Source: DATGMP01 sp035293565
Lineage (GTDB): Bacteria; Pseudomonadota; Alphaproteobacteria; BOG-932; Roseiterribacteraceae
Reading direction: 5' to 3'
Length of the DNA: 20,059 bases
Assembly (NCBI GenBank): GCA_035293565.1
Contig: DATGMP010000139.1
Location: 1-20,059 of the forward strand
The position numbers and the translations under genes are program-made. The notes beneath the pieces are model-generated. The model ran no database searches. It was not told where the DNA came from and worked only from the letters and a program-made list of their open reading frames with translations. Positions 1-7,729 of this stretch are shown piece after piece. Position 1 is the first letter of the stretch; each line of letters begins with the position of its first letter.

Positions 1-23
1 TCCAGCAAATCCTCAAACCGCAT
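1..23 (-). CDS. Possible 5' end of a transposase gene (partial, runs off the window)
   Basis: An ATG on the minus strand at 23-21 opens a frame that reads MRFEDLL before leaving the window. From memory, some integrase-type transposases that start with a helix-turn-helix begin in a similar way (M-R-F-E-D). The repeats just upstream at 38-133 look like the end of such an element. Seven codons cannot establish a gene, so this is a pointer to the flanking sequence. It could equally be chance. Confidence 0.25.
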
Positions 24-37
24 CCGTCTGATCCCAT

Positions 38-133
38 CGTGAACGCGTGTCCGGTCCATTCCCGCCCTCTCTTTGGAGAAGGTCTAAAACCGGACACATC
101 ACGAGCTACAAAATCCGGACACGTCACCAGCTA
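38..133. repeat. Cluster of GTGTCCGG/CCGGACAC repeats, likely insertion-sequence end
   Basis: Two near-identical tandem copies lie at 86-108 and 110-133. Both read AAAA, optional T, CCGGACAC, R, TCAC, S, AGCTA, and they differ at three places. GTGTCCGGT at 47-55 is an exact inverted match to ACCGGACAC at 89-97. The match extends outward with CGTGA at 38-42 against TCACG at 99-103. Multiple subterminal copies of a short motif in both orientations are typical of transposase-binding ends. With the possible transposase start at 23, the element would lie to the left and end near 133-150. The element family is not identified. Confidence 0.45.
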
Positions 134-155
134 GCCACAAGTGTCGCCGGTGAAG

Positions 156-185
156 TTGACAAATCGTGGGCCTGCAGCTTAGTTT
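156..185 (+). promoter_or_regulatory. Candidate promoter of rpmJ
   Basis: A perfect TTGACA (-35) lies at 156-161. A weak TAGTTT/TTAGTT lies 17-18 bases downstream at 179-185. Transcription would start near 190 and give a leader of about 45 bases. The promoter lies just inside the repeat cluster that may be an insertion-sequence end, so the gene keeps its own promoter. The -10 element is poor, and it was judged by eye only. Confidence 0.45.
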
Positions 186-235
186 CCGCGCCCTTGGAAG
201 GGGCGGCCATCGCCCGCTGCCCGAAGGACCGACCA

Positions 236-361
236 ATGAAGATCGCGAGCTCGCTCAAGACATTGAAGACGCGCCACAAGGCCTGCCGCGTGGTGAAGCG
301 CAAGGGGCGAATCTATGTGATCAACAAGCAGAATCCCCGCTTCAAGGCGCGCCAGGGCTAA
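236..361 (+). CDS. rpmJ: 50S ribosomal protein L36 (zinc-free type)
   Basis: This 41-residue basic protein is a component of the large ribosomal subunit. It starts MKIASSLKTLKTRHKACRVV and ends NPRFKARQG, which matches the longer L36 form common in Alphaproteobacteria and similar to YkgO. Only one cysteine (C17) is present. The Cys-Cys-Cys-His zinc ribbon of classical L36 is therefore missing, so this is the 'C-minus' type. The reading frame is open back to 47, but the ATG at 236 is chosen because GAAGGA at 223-228 sits seven bases before it and because the family begins there. It stands alone, convergent with pyk. Zinc-free L36 is the form used when zinc is scarce in some bacteria, but here it may be the only L36. 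Confidence 0.93.
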   Translation: MKIASSLKTLKTRHKACRVVKRKGRIYVINKQNPRFKARQG

Positions 362-369
362 GCGCCGCA

Positions 370-389
370 GCGGCCCGGCCTGAGGCCGC
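370..389 (+). terminator. Short GC-rich hairpin between convergent rpmJ and pyk
   Basis: GCGGCC at 370-375 pairs with GGCCGC at 384-389 around an eight-base loop. An alternative fold is CGGCC-TGA-GGCCG. It lies in the 50-base gap between the stop codons of two convergent genes. No T-run follows on either strand, so intrinsic termination is uncertain. Confidence 0.3.
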
Positions 390-411
390 CCGATCCGATC
401 TCCGTCTTAAC

Positions 412-1863
412 CTAAGGCTCGCCCACCCAGGCGATCCGCAGCGTATTCGTGTTTCCAGGCGTTCCGAAGGGAACGCCGGCGGTGACGACCAGCCGCTGTC
501 CGCTGTCGACGACGCCGGTCGCGCGCGCCAGCCGGACGGCCTTCTCGACCATCTGGCTGAAGCTGTGCACGTCCGAGGTGATGACCGCGCGAACTCCGTA
601 GGAGAGCGCCAGCCGTCGAGCGGTGCCGGAATTTTGCGTGAGGCAGAGCACCGGAACTTGCGGTCGCTCGCGAGCAGCGCGCAGCGTCGTGGATCCTGAG
701 GTCGTGTAGGTCACGATCGCGGCCGCGCCGATCGTCGTCGCTACCTGATGCGCGGCGGCGCTGATCGCGTCGCCGGAAGTCGATTCGAGCGGCAGCGGCT
801 CGGCATTCATGATCCGGCGATAGCCGGGGTCGCGCTCGATCCGGGTCGCGATCCGGTCCATGATCTCCACCGCCTCGAGCGGATAGGCGCCTGCCGCGGT
901 CTCCGCCGACAGCATGACGGCATCGGTTCCCTCATATACGGCCGTCGCCACGTCCGAGGCTTCTGCGCGGGTCGGAGTCGGCGCGGAGATCATGGATTCC
1001 AGCATCTGGGTCGCGACGATGACCGGTTTGCCCGCCCGGCGAACCGCGCTCACGATCCGCCGCTGCAAAACCGGCACCTCCTCCGGCGGCAGCTCGACGC
1101 CCAGATCGCCGCGCGCCACCATGATTCCATCGGCCATCTCGATGAGGGCCTCCAAATGCTCGAGCGCCGCCGGCTTCTCGAGCTTGACGATGAGCCCCAC
1201 GCCGCGGCCCGCGAGCCGACGCGCCTCGGCGACATCGTCGGGACGCTGCACGAAGGAGAGCGCGATCCAGTCGACCCCGAAGTCGAGCGCCGCCGCGAGG
1301 TCGCCGCGGTCCTTCTCGGTCAGCGCCATCAGCGGCAGCACCACGCCGGGGACGTTGACGCCCTTATGGTCCGACAAGGTGCGGCCGGAGACGACCGCGG
1401 TGTCCAAGAAATCGGCTCCGCGCTTCTTGACCCGAAGACGCACCCGGCCGTCGTCGAGCAATATCTCCGCTCCCGGCGCCAGCGCGTCGATCAGCTCCGG
1501 ATGGGCAAGCTGGACTCGTTTGGCGTTCCCGGGTGCGGGGCTCGAATCCAGCCGGAAGGCCTGGCCGGGCTCGAGCTCGATTTTGCCGCCCTCGAACAGG
1601 CCGATCCTGAGCTTGGGGCCCTGCAAATCCGCTATGATTCCGATCGGCCATTCATAGGCGTGCTCGACGGCTCGGATCGCCGTGACTCGGTCGCGATGCT
1701 CAGAGCGAGTGCCGTGGCTGAAATTCAGTCGGAAAACATCGGCCCCGGTCCGGAACAGGGCTTCAATCTCCTCAGGCGTCGCGCTCGCCGGCCCCAGAGT
1801 TGCCACGATCTTGGTGTTGCGTGCGCGGGGCGGCAAAATTCTGTTTCGGCGCTGGGCGGTCAT
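412..1863 (-). CDS. pyk: Pyruvate kinase
   Basis: This cytoplasmic glycolytic enzyme makes pyruvate and ATP from phosphoenolpyruvate and ADP. The 483-residue protein has the full barrel. An N-terminal RNTKIVATLGPAS segment (about 15-27) and FRLNFSHG (44-51) come first. The catalytic lysine segment IVKLEKP follows with K227 and E229, then the metal-site GIMVARGDLGVELP with D253, and finally ATQMLESM and the signature AVMLSAETAAGAYP. A C-terminal regulatory domain of about 120 residues follows. The frame is open 57 bases further upstream, but the ATG at 1863 is preferred. It has AGGA about ten bases upstream, and its product starts just before the conserved region, as in the family. The gene is convergent with rpmJ and divergent from the SH3b-protein gene. 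Confidence 0.95.
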   Translation of the reverse strand: MTAQRRNRILPPRARNTKIVATLGPASATPEEIEALFRTGADVFRLNFSHGTRSEHRDRVTAIRAVEHAYEWPIGIIADLQGPKLRIGLFEGGKIELEPGQAFRLDSSPAPGNAKRVQLAHPELIDALAPGAEILLDDGRVRLRVKKRGADFLDTAVVSGRTLSDHKGVNVPGVVLPLMALTEKDRGDLAAALDFGVDWIALSFVQRPDDVAEARRLAGRGVGLIVKLEKPAALEHLEALIEMADGIMVARGDLGVELPPEEVPVLQRRIVSAVRRAGKPVIVATQMLESMISAPTPTRAEASDVATAVYEGTDAVMLSAETAAGAYPLEAVEIMDRIATRIERDPGYRRIMNAEPLPLESTSGDAISAAAHQVATTIGAAAIVTYTTSGSTTLRAARERPQVPVLCLTQNSGTARRLALSYGVRAVITSDVHSFSQMVEKAVRLARATGVVDSGQRLVVTAGVPFGTPGNTNTLRIAWVGEP

Positions 1864-1939
1864 CGATCGTCCTGCGAGGATGGTGGAACGAATTGTCCGG
1901 GACGGGCCGGCTTTAGACATCGACTACATAGGAAACCGC

Positions 1940-2917
1940 ATGAACGCAGCCTTCCGGTCCAGACTCGGCGCGAGCCTGCTGATACTCCTTGGGCTCAGCC
2001 TAACAACCGCCCGGGCGGACGCACAGGGCTTATCGTCGACGCCGGAAGGATACCAGCCCGGCTGGCAGATCACCGTCTACAAGGCCGGCGTCCAACTTGC
2101 GCCATCGCCGGGGAAACCCCTGACCGCCTTCGCGGCGCCGGCCGCCGGCTTCGATATGGGAAGCTATCGCGGGGCCGTCGAAGAAGCTTTCAATTTCGGT
2201 CTCGCCTATGACGCCTCCGGCATGTTGAACATCGCGGCCAAAGGCAAATATGCGCTTTCCGCCAAGGCCAGCTGGCTCGCCGAATATCTGAATACGCCCG
2301 AGGCTCGCTGCGCGATTTCGCTGGCGGTCGATGGCGCGCCGCCGGCGACATGGACCGGAGCCATCGGATCGGTCGCCGGCGAGCAATCCGTCACGGTCGA
2401 TACCGATCTTGAACCCGGGCTGCGCAAGGCCGATCTTCACGTCGCCTGCGACAAGCCGCTCGGATCACGCTTCCGAGTCGAGCTCGCCATGCAGGGTCCG
2501 GGCGATTCGACAGCCCGGCCGCTGGGTCCGATCGAGTTGCTCCATGCCGCGCCCCCCAATCCGACGATCGTCCCGGGCACCGTCGCGGCCGAGACTCCGT
2601 CTCCCGCGGCCGAGATGAAGCCGACCTCGCCCGCTCCAGTGCCGCGCTCCGCGGCTTCGCCGCAAGCGCCAGCAGCGAAGATTGCGATCTCCGGCCAAAC
2701 CCTCGTCGCCGTCGCCGACATCCGCGTGCGGTCGGCGCCGCGCGAAAACGCGCCGACGCTCGGCATCCTGCCCGCGGGCCGGGAGGTCGAGGTGTCCGGC
2801 ATGACGCCGGATTCCGAATGGTATCATTTGGCACAGGGAGGCTACGCCTCGGCGGGGTTTCTGAAGCCGGCCGGCTCCGCCGGTCCGCCGCGACCGATCG
2901 CCCGAAGAAGACACTAG
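1940..2917 (+). CDS. Exported protein with a C-terminal SH3b domain, function unknown
   Basis: The 325-residue protein begins with a clear signal peptide. A basic start is followed by a hydrophobic stretch (about 11-21), with likely cleavage after ARADA at residue 28. Residues about 40-200 form a domain I do not recognise, with two cysteines (C124 and C170) that could form a disulfide. A Pro/Ala-rich linker (about 203-247) leads to a bacterial SH3 domain (about 254-308), seen in VAVADIRVRSAP, LPAGREVEV and WYHLAQGGYASAGFL. SH3b domains often bind cell-wall peptides, so a periplasmic or envelope role is inferred. The ATG at 1940 is chosen for AGGAA at 1930-1934 and because it begins the signal peptide. 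The longer open frame overlaps pyk. The gene stands alone, 81 bases before serB. Confidence 0.75.
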   Translation: MNAAFRSRLGASLLILLGLSLTTARADAQGLSSTPEGYQPGWQITVYKAGVQLAPSPGKPLTAFAAPAAGFDMGSYRGAVEEAFNFGLAYDASGMLNIAAKGKYALSAKASWLAEYLNTPEARCAISLAVDGAPPATWTGAIGSVAGEQSVTVDTDLEPGLRKADLHVACDKPLGSRFRVELAMQGPGDSTARPLGPIELLHAAPPNPTIVPGTVAAETPSPAAEMKPTSPAPVPRSAASPQAPAAKIAISGQTLVAVADIRVRSAPRENAPTLGILPAGREVEVSGMTPDSEWYHLAQGGYASAGFLKPAGSAGPPRPIARRRH

Positions 2918-2998
2918 CCCCATGCCGCCGAGGCAGTAGACAGGGGAGCAGTCGCTCGCGAATATGCGCCCGGCCTCTCCCGACACACCGCAAAGCCG

Positions 2999-3904
2999 AT
3001 GAAATTCGCCGCGACTCTGATCGGACCGACCAAAGGCGCGCTCGCCGAGGCGCATGTCGAAGCCGCGCGCGGCGCGCTCGCGGCGTTAGGCGCCGAGACT
3101 CAATCCGCTGATTGGCTTGCTCCCGGAGAAGCGGCCGATCTGCAGTTCGACGATCTGGATCCCGATCAGGCCGACGCCGCGATCGGGCGGGCGCTCGGCG
3201 ACGTGGCGATCGATTGCGTGACTCAGCCGCTCGTCGGACGGCGCAAGCGTCTGCTGGTCGCCGACATGGAATCCACCCTGATCCATCAGGAGATGCTGGA
3301 CGAGCTCGCCGACCTCAAAGGTCTGCGCCCGGCGATCGCGGCGATTACGGCCAGGGCGATGAATGGCGAGATCGATTTCGTCGGCGCGCTCAAGGAAAGG
3401 GTGATGCTGCTCAAGGGTCTGACGGAAGCGGAAATCGACGGCGTCACCCGTCGGATCACGCTCATGCCCGGCGCCAGGGCGCTGATCGCGACGATGCGGC
3501 GGCATGGCGCGCAGACCATGCTCGTGTCGGGCGGCTTCACGATCTTCGCCGAGCGTGTGGCGGCGGAGCTCGGGATAGATCGGGTCTTCGCCAACACGCT
3601 CGAATTCTTGGGACCTGACGGCGAGCGGCGCCTGTCCGGCTCGGTGTTGCCGCCGATCCGCGATCGCGACGACAAGCTCGCGCGTCTGGTCGAGCAGGCG
3701 GGTCGCGATCACATTCCGCTGGCCGAGACGCTGGCCGTGGGTGACGGCGCGAATGACGTGCCGATGCTGTTGGCGGCGGGTCTCGGCGTCGCCTTTCACG
3801 CCAAGGCGACCGTCCGCGCGCAAGTGCGTGTCCGGGTCGACCATTGCGGGCTGGACGCGCTGCTCTACGCCCAGGGATACCGATCCGAGGAATTCGTCGG
3901 CTAA
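2999..3904 (+). CDS. serB: Phosphoserine phosphatase, HAD family, with DMEST nucleophile motif
   Basis: The enzyme hydrolyses phosphoserine in the last step of serine synthesis in the cytoplasm. The 301-residue length fits SerB with an N-terminal regulatory-like region (1-80). The HAD motifs are in order: LLVADMESTLI with nucleophile D89, LVSGGFT with the motif II serine, the motif III lysine in RDRDDKL, and VGDGANDVPML for metal binding. The oddity is motif I. The second acidic residue, normally Asp and the general acid/base (DxDxT), is Glu at position 91 (codon GAA at 3269-3271). The remaining motifs are intact, so activity is still likely. The ATG at 2999 has only a weak ribosome-binding site. 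It is convergent with degP, with 15 bases between the stops. Confidence 0.92.
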   Translation: MKFAATLIGPTKGALAEAHVEAARGALAALGAETQSADWLAPGEAADLQFDDLDPDQADAAIGRALGDVAIDCVTQPLVGRRKRLLVADMESTLIHQEMLDELADLKGLRPAIAAITARAMNGEIDFVGALKERVMLLKGLTEAEIDGVTRRITLMPGARALIATMRRHGAQTMLVSGGFTIFAERVAAELGIDRVFANTLEFLGPDGERRLSGSVLPPIRDRDDKLARLVEQAGRDHIPLAETLAVGDGANDVPMLLAAGLGVAFHAKATVRAQVRVRVDHCGLDALLYAQGYRSEEFVG

Positions 3905-3919
3905 ATTGGTGGGCGCCGA

Positions 3920-5497
3920 TCAGCCCTTTGATTTCTGATTCAGCGGCAGCGCCACGAAGCCGACATCGCTGCCCTGGCGCTGGACCAGCAGCAACACGGA
4001 CTTCTTGTTCTCCTTGCGGGCTTGCTCAACCTTGTCGATCACATCCTTGGGCGATTTGACTTCCTGCTGGTTGACCTCGACCAGCACATCGCCGGGGATC
4101 AGCTGCTTCTCGGCCGCCGGGCTATCCGGCTTGACGCCGGTAACCAGCACGCCGGCGACATCATCGCCAAGCTGATAGCGCTGGCGCGAATCAGCCGTGA
4201 TGGGCGCCAGGCTGAGGCCGAGTTGATCGACCGACTGTCCGCCTTTGACCGGCGCATTGCCCTTGCCGTTGGCGCCGGGCTCCTCCGCCGTGGCCACCGT
4301 CTGCTGGTCGGGCATTTCGCCGATCCGGACGGTCTTCGTCACTTCTTTGCCGTCGCGCCAGAGCTTGACGTCGACGTCGCGATCGACGGCGGTCTCCGCG
4401 ACGATTCGGGGCAGCCGCTTGCTGTCGCCGACCTCCTTGCCGTCGAAGCTCAGAATCACGTCGTTCGCCTGGATACCGCCGACCGCCGCGGGGCTCTTCG
4501 GCTTGACGCTCGAGACGAGCGCTCCCGTCGCGCTCTTGAGCCCGAGGCTGTCGGCGATGTCCTGGTCGACGCTCTGGATCGATACGCCGAGCCAACCCCG
4601 ACGCGCCTTGCCGAACTGGATAAGCTGCGTGACCACCGGCCGGACTTCCGCCGAGGGGGTTGCGAAGCCGAGACCGATCGAGCCGCCGGAGGGCGAATAG
4701 ATCAGCGTATTGATGCCGATCACCTCGCCCTTCATGTTGAAGAGCGGCCCGCCCGAATTGCCCTTGTTGATTGAAGCATCGGTCTGGATGAAATCGTCAT
4801 AGCGGCCGACATGGATGTCGCGATTGCGCGCCGAAATGATCCCGGCGGACACTGTTCCGGTCAGCGTGAAGGGGCTGCCGATCGCCAGAACCCACTCGCC
4901 GACTTTGGCCTGACTGCTGTCGCCCCAAGTGACGGCCACCAGGTCGGAGCTCGGCTGAATCTTGAGGACCGCAACGTCCGCCGCAGGGTCGCGGCCGACG
5001 ATCGAGGCGAGATAGGATTTCTCGTTCTGCAGCGTGACCTTGATCTCATCGGCGGGCTGGCCGTCGGCACCCTCGATCACGTGGTTGTTGGTGACGATGT
5101 AGCCCTTTTCGGCGTCGATTACGAAGCCTGAACCGACCGACAAGCCGCGATGCTGCTGCGGCTCGCCCTGGCCGTTGCGCTCCATGAATTCCTTGAAGAA
5201 CTCTTCGAACGGAGAGCCGGGCGGTGCCTGGGAGGTGTCCGGCGCCTCGTGTCTCGGCTCGACACCCTTGGAACGGGCGGCCACATTGACGACGGTCGGC
5301 AGCAGGCGGGCCGACAGCTCGACGAAATCTCCAGGCGGAGCGTGCTCGGCCAGGGCGGCGCCCGGCCAGAGCGGCAAGGCTGCGAGGCAAGCCGCCAGGA
5401 AAGCGAGGATCCGGGAGGATCGCGCGGGCGCACGGGCCGGCGCCGCCGCGCGCGAGGCCGGCGCGGTCGATAAAGCCACGGGGTTGTCACAGATCAC
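3920..5497 (-). CDS. degP: DegP/Do-family periplasmic serine protease
   Basis: A 525-residue trypsin-like protease and chaperone that removes misfolded proteins in the periplasm. A signal anchor or peptide covers about residues 28-50 (LAFLAACLAALPLWPGAALA). The catalytic triad is visible as H139 in TNNHVIEG, D174 in AADVAVLKI and S248 in GNSGGPLF. Two PDZ domains follow (about 300-390 and 425-515), separated by a polar linker. This is the usual HtrA/DegP architecture. The start is GTG at 5497 with AGGA about nine bases upstream. It is the third gene after hflK and hflC, 117 bases downstream of hflC, and may also have its own promoter in that gap. degP, degQ and mucD are hard to separate by sequence alone, so the symbol is approximate. 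Confidence 0.92.
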   Translation of the reverse strand: MICDNPVALSTAPASRAAAPARAPARSSRILAFLAACLAALPLWPGAALAEHAPPGDFVELSARLLPTVVNVAARSKGVEPRHEAPDTSQAPPGSPFEEFFKEFMERNGQGEPQQHRGLSVGSGFVIDAEKGYIVTNNHVIEGADGQPADEIKVTLQNEKSYLASIVGRDPAADVAVLKIQPSSDLVAVTWGDSSQAKVGEWVLAIGSPFTLTGTVSAGIISARNRDIHVGRYDDFIQTDASINKGNSGGPLFNMKGEVIGINTLIYSPSGGSIGLGFATPSAEVRPVVTQLIQFGKARRGWLGVSIQSVDQDIADSLGLKSATGALVSSVKPKSPAAVGGIQANDVILSFDGKEVGDSKRLPRIVAETAVDRDVDVKLWRDGKEVTKTVRIGEMPDQQTVATAEEPGANGKGNAPVKGGQSVDQLGLSLAPITADSRQRYQLGDDVAGVLVTGVKPDSPAAEKQLIPGDVLVEVNQQEVKSPKDVIDKVEQARKENKKSVLLLVQRQGSDVGFVALPLNQKSKG

Positions 5498-5560
5498 GGA
5501 AGAGGTTCCTCATCGCCTGGCGGCCGGCTCCTGGCCGAACGCGACACCTCGAAATCGTCC

Positions 5561-5590
5561 CATGTAAGAGCGGTGCGACCCCTGGGTCAA
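5561..5590 (-). promoter_or_regulatory. Candidate internal promoter for degP
   Basis: On the minus strand TTGACC (5590-5585) is followed after 18 bases by TACATG (5566-5561). It lies in the 117-base hflC-degP gap, which is long for a tight operon. The -35 is good and the -10 poor. No clear heat-shock sigma or ECF consensus was seen. Confidence 0.3.
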
Positions 5591-5614
5591 CTGCGGCCTC
5601 GGGCGCGAAGTTCC

Positions 5615-6499
5615 CTAGGGCTTGCCTGCGGACGGCGCCTGTCGGTTCAGATATTTGAGGAAGTCCGAATTGGGTGACAGGATGAATTCCGAATCCTCGG
5701 TCGCCAAACTCTTCCGGTAGGCTTCGAGCGAACGATAAAAGGCGTAGAATTCGGGATCCTTGCCGAAGGCATCGGCATAGACCTGGATGGCCTCCCCGTC
5801 GCCTTGGCCGTGCAGTATGTCGGCCTGACGCTTGGCGTCGGCCAGGATCGCCGTGCGCTCCCGGTCGGCCTTGGATTTGATTTCCTGGGCCTGCTCGAAT
5901 CCCTGGGCGCGATACTCGGCCGCCTCCCGCTCGCGTTCGGATTTCATGCGGCCGTAGATCGCCTGGCTGATCGATTCGGGCAGGTTGGCCCGGCTGATGC
6001 GGACATCGACGACGGCGATCCCCATCGGAGATGCCGCGTCATTCACTTTATCCCGGATCGCCTGCATCACAGTTTCGCGATCCTTCGACAGCATGCTGAC
6101 GATCGTCGTGCCGCCCAGAACGTCGCGAAGGGTTGCGTTCATCGCCGAGGTCAGGCGCTGCCGGGCGCCTTCATCGGTCCGGACCGCCTGGTAGAATTTG
6201 AGCGGGTCGTCGATTCTATAGACGACGAACGCGTCGACCACGAGCCGCGCCTGGTCGGAGAGGATCACCTCTTCCGGCGGTGTGGCGAGATTGAGAAAGC
6301 GCTTCTCGTAGAACACGACGTTCTGCACGAAGGGCAGCTTCAATTTGAGGCCCGCCGTGCGATCGATCCGCTGGACGGCGCCGAACTGGAGAAGGATCGC
6401 CTGCTCGTTTTCGTTAACCGTGAACAGAGCGCTCGACAGCGCGATCAGAAGACCGAACAGGACGATTCCGGCGACGATGAGATTTCGGGGCGCGTGCAT
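5615..6499 (-). CDS. hflC: HflC, SPFH-domain modulator of FtsH
   Basis: HflC forms with HflK a large membrane complex that surrounds and tunes the FtsH protease. The 294-residue protein has one N-terminal membrane helix (about 8-26) and then an SPFH/prohibitin domain starting VNENEQAILLQFG. A charged helical region follows (about 180-230, SEREREAAEYRAQG...), where the motif GQGDGEAIQVYADAFGKDPEFYAFYRSLEAY is characteristic of HflC. The ATG at 6499 lies three bases after the hflK stop, and its ribosome-binding site (GGGAGG) lies inside the end of hflK, so translation is probably coupled. Nothing is missing relative to the family. Confidence 0.95.
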   Translation of the reverse strand: MHAPRNLIVAGIVLFGLLIALSSALFTVNENEQAILLQFGAVQRIDRTAGLKLKLPFVQNVVFYEKRFLNLATPPEEVILSDQARLVVDAFVVYRIDDPLKFYQAVRTDEGARQRLTSAMNATLRDVLGGTTIVSMLSKDRETVMQAIRDKVNDAASPMGIAVVDVRISRANLPESISQAIYGRMKSEREREAAEYRAQGFEQAQEIKSKADRERTAILADAKRQADILHGQGDGEAIQVYADAFGKDPEFYAFYRSLEAYRKSLATEDSEFILSPNSDFLKYLNRQAPSAGKP

Positions 6500-6502
6500 T
6501 GC

Positions 6503-7582
6503 TTACTGCCCTCCCCTGGCGGGGGCCGGCAGCGTCGGCAACGGCAGGTACGGCACGACGCCGGTCTTCGCGTCGATGGATGGGTCGAGGATGATCTTGC
6601 GGCTGTGCTGCAGGATCTGCTCCATCGTTTCGATGTAAAGCCGGCGCGCCGTCACGTCCCGCGAGGCTTTATAGGCGTTGAGAACCGAGAGGAATTGCTG
6701 CGCTTCGCCGTTCGCCTCGGCGACGACGCGAGTCTTGTAGCCTTCGGCGTCCTGGATCGCCTTGGTCGCGTCGCCGCGGGCACGCGGCAGAATGTCGTTG
6801 CGATATTTCTCGGCCTCGTTGCGTTGCTGCTCCTTTTCCGAAAGCGCGCGCTGGACGTCGTTGAAAGCGTCGACGACGGGCTGGGGCGGATCGACCTTCT
6901 GGAGCTGGATCGCCGCGACGCGGATACCGGACTCGTAGCGGTCCAGGGTCGATTGCAAGATGGCCGCCGAGTCGAGCTCGATCTTGCGGCGACCTTCGTT
7001 CAACGCCTGCTGCACATCGGTCTGGCCGATCACTTCGCGCATCGCGCTTTGCGCGGCCCGCTGCAGCAGGGCCTCCGGTTCGGAGACCCTGAATAGATAC
7101 TTCACCGGATCCATAACCTGCCAGACAATGACGAAATCGACCTCGACGATGTTGCGGTCGCCGGTCAGCATGGTGCTGGCGTCAACCGTGTCGCGGATGC
7201 CCATCGACCCGATCTCGGTCTGGTGCCGACCGGTGACGTCGACCATGGTAACGGTCTCGATCGGCGCGGGCAGATGGTAATGCAGCCCCAGCGATTCGGT
7301 CCGGTCCCAGGCGCCGAAACGCTGCACGACAGCCTCTTCGTTGGGGTCGACCCGATAGATGCCCGTTGCGATCCAGATCAGCAGCCCAGCGGCAATGATC
7401 GCGAGGATGGTCCTGCCCCCGCCGAAGCCGCCCGGCAGCAGGTCCCGCATACGGTCCTGGCCGCGCCGCAGCATCTGCTCGATGTCGTTCGGTCCGTCGC
7501 CTTGCGGCGGCTGGCGCCCGCGCGGGCCGTTGCTGCTCGGAGGCGAACCCCAGGGGCCGCCGCCCTTGTCATTCCACGACAT
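6503..7582 (-). CDS. hflK: HflK, SPFH-domain modulator of FtsH
   Basis: Partner of HflC in the FtsH-regulating membrane complex. The 359-residue protein starts MSWNDKGGGPWG with a Gly/Pro-rich cytoplasmic tail typical of HflK. One membrane helix follows (about 58-75), then an SPFH domain (YRVDPNEEAVVQRFG...), and a charged coiled-coil region with RALSEKEQQRNEAEKYRNDILPRARGDA, a family hallmark. The frame is open to 8275, but the upstream part is antisense to mrp. The ATG at 7582 is the family start and has GGGAG about ten bases upstream. It heads the hflK-hflC-degP operon and is divergent from mrp, with 147 bases between the start codons. Confidence 0.95.
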   Translation of the reverse strand: MSWNDKGGGPWGSPPSSNGPRGRQPPQGDGPNDIEQMLRRGQDRMRDLLPGGFGGGRTILAIIAAGLLIWIATGIYRVDPNEEAVVQRFGAWDRTESLGLHYHLPAPIETVTMVDVTGRHQTEIGSMGIRDTVDASTMLTGDRNIVEVDFVIVWQVMDPVKYLFRVSEPEALLQRAAQSAMREVIGQTDVQQALNEGRRKIELDSAAILQSTLDRYESGIRVAAIQLQKVDPPQPVVDAFNDVQRALSEKEQQRNEAEKYRNDILPRARGDATKAIQDAEGYKTRVVAEANGEAQQFLSVLNAYKASRDVTARRLYIETMEQILQHSRKIILDPSIDAKTGVVPYLPLPTLPAPARGGQ

Positions 7583-7635
7583 AACCCGCGGACTCCCTCC
7601 AGGACATTTCGCCCGAACCTTATCGGCCTTGCCTC

Positions 7636-7662
7636 TTGTTCGGCGGGCGCGGCGCCTATATG
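7636..7662 (+). promoter_or_regulatory. Candidate promoter of mrp in the hflK-mrp divergent region
   Basis: TTGTTC at 7636-7641 and TATATG at 7657-7662 are separated by 15 bases, shorter than ideal. The same TATA-rich segment read on the minus strand could serve hflK, with TTGCCA further upstream on that strand. Exact promoters cannot be settled by eye. Confidence 0.3.
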
Positions 7663-7729
7663 TGCCGGTCGGCGGCGTGTTGGCAATCCGGGATGCGGAA
7701 TTGACGAGCCGGGTTGCGGAGGATTGAGC

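Noticed and set aside
5487..5513. Eight-codon frame MRNLFRDL overlapping the degP start
   Set aside because: It has no supporting ribosome-binding site stronger than that of degP and no regulatory amino-acid pattern, so it is probably chance.
5804..7096. Long plus-strand open frame opposite hflC and hflK
   Set aside because: Composition is typical of a shadow frame (rich in Arg, Asp, Val and His, no recognisable domain) and both genes on the other strand are certain.
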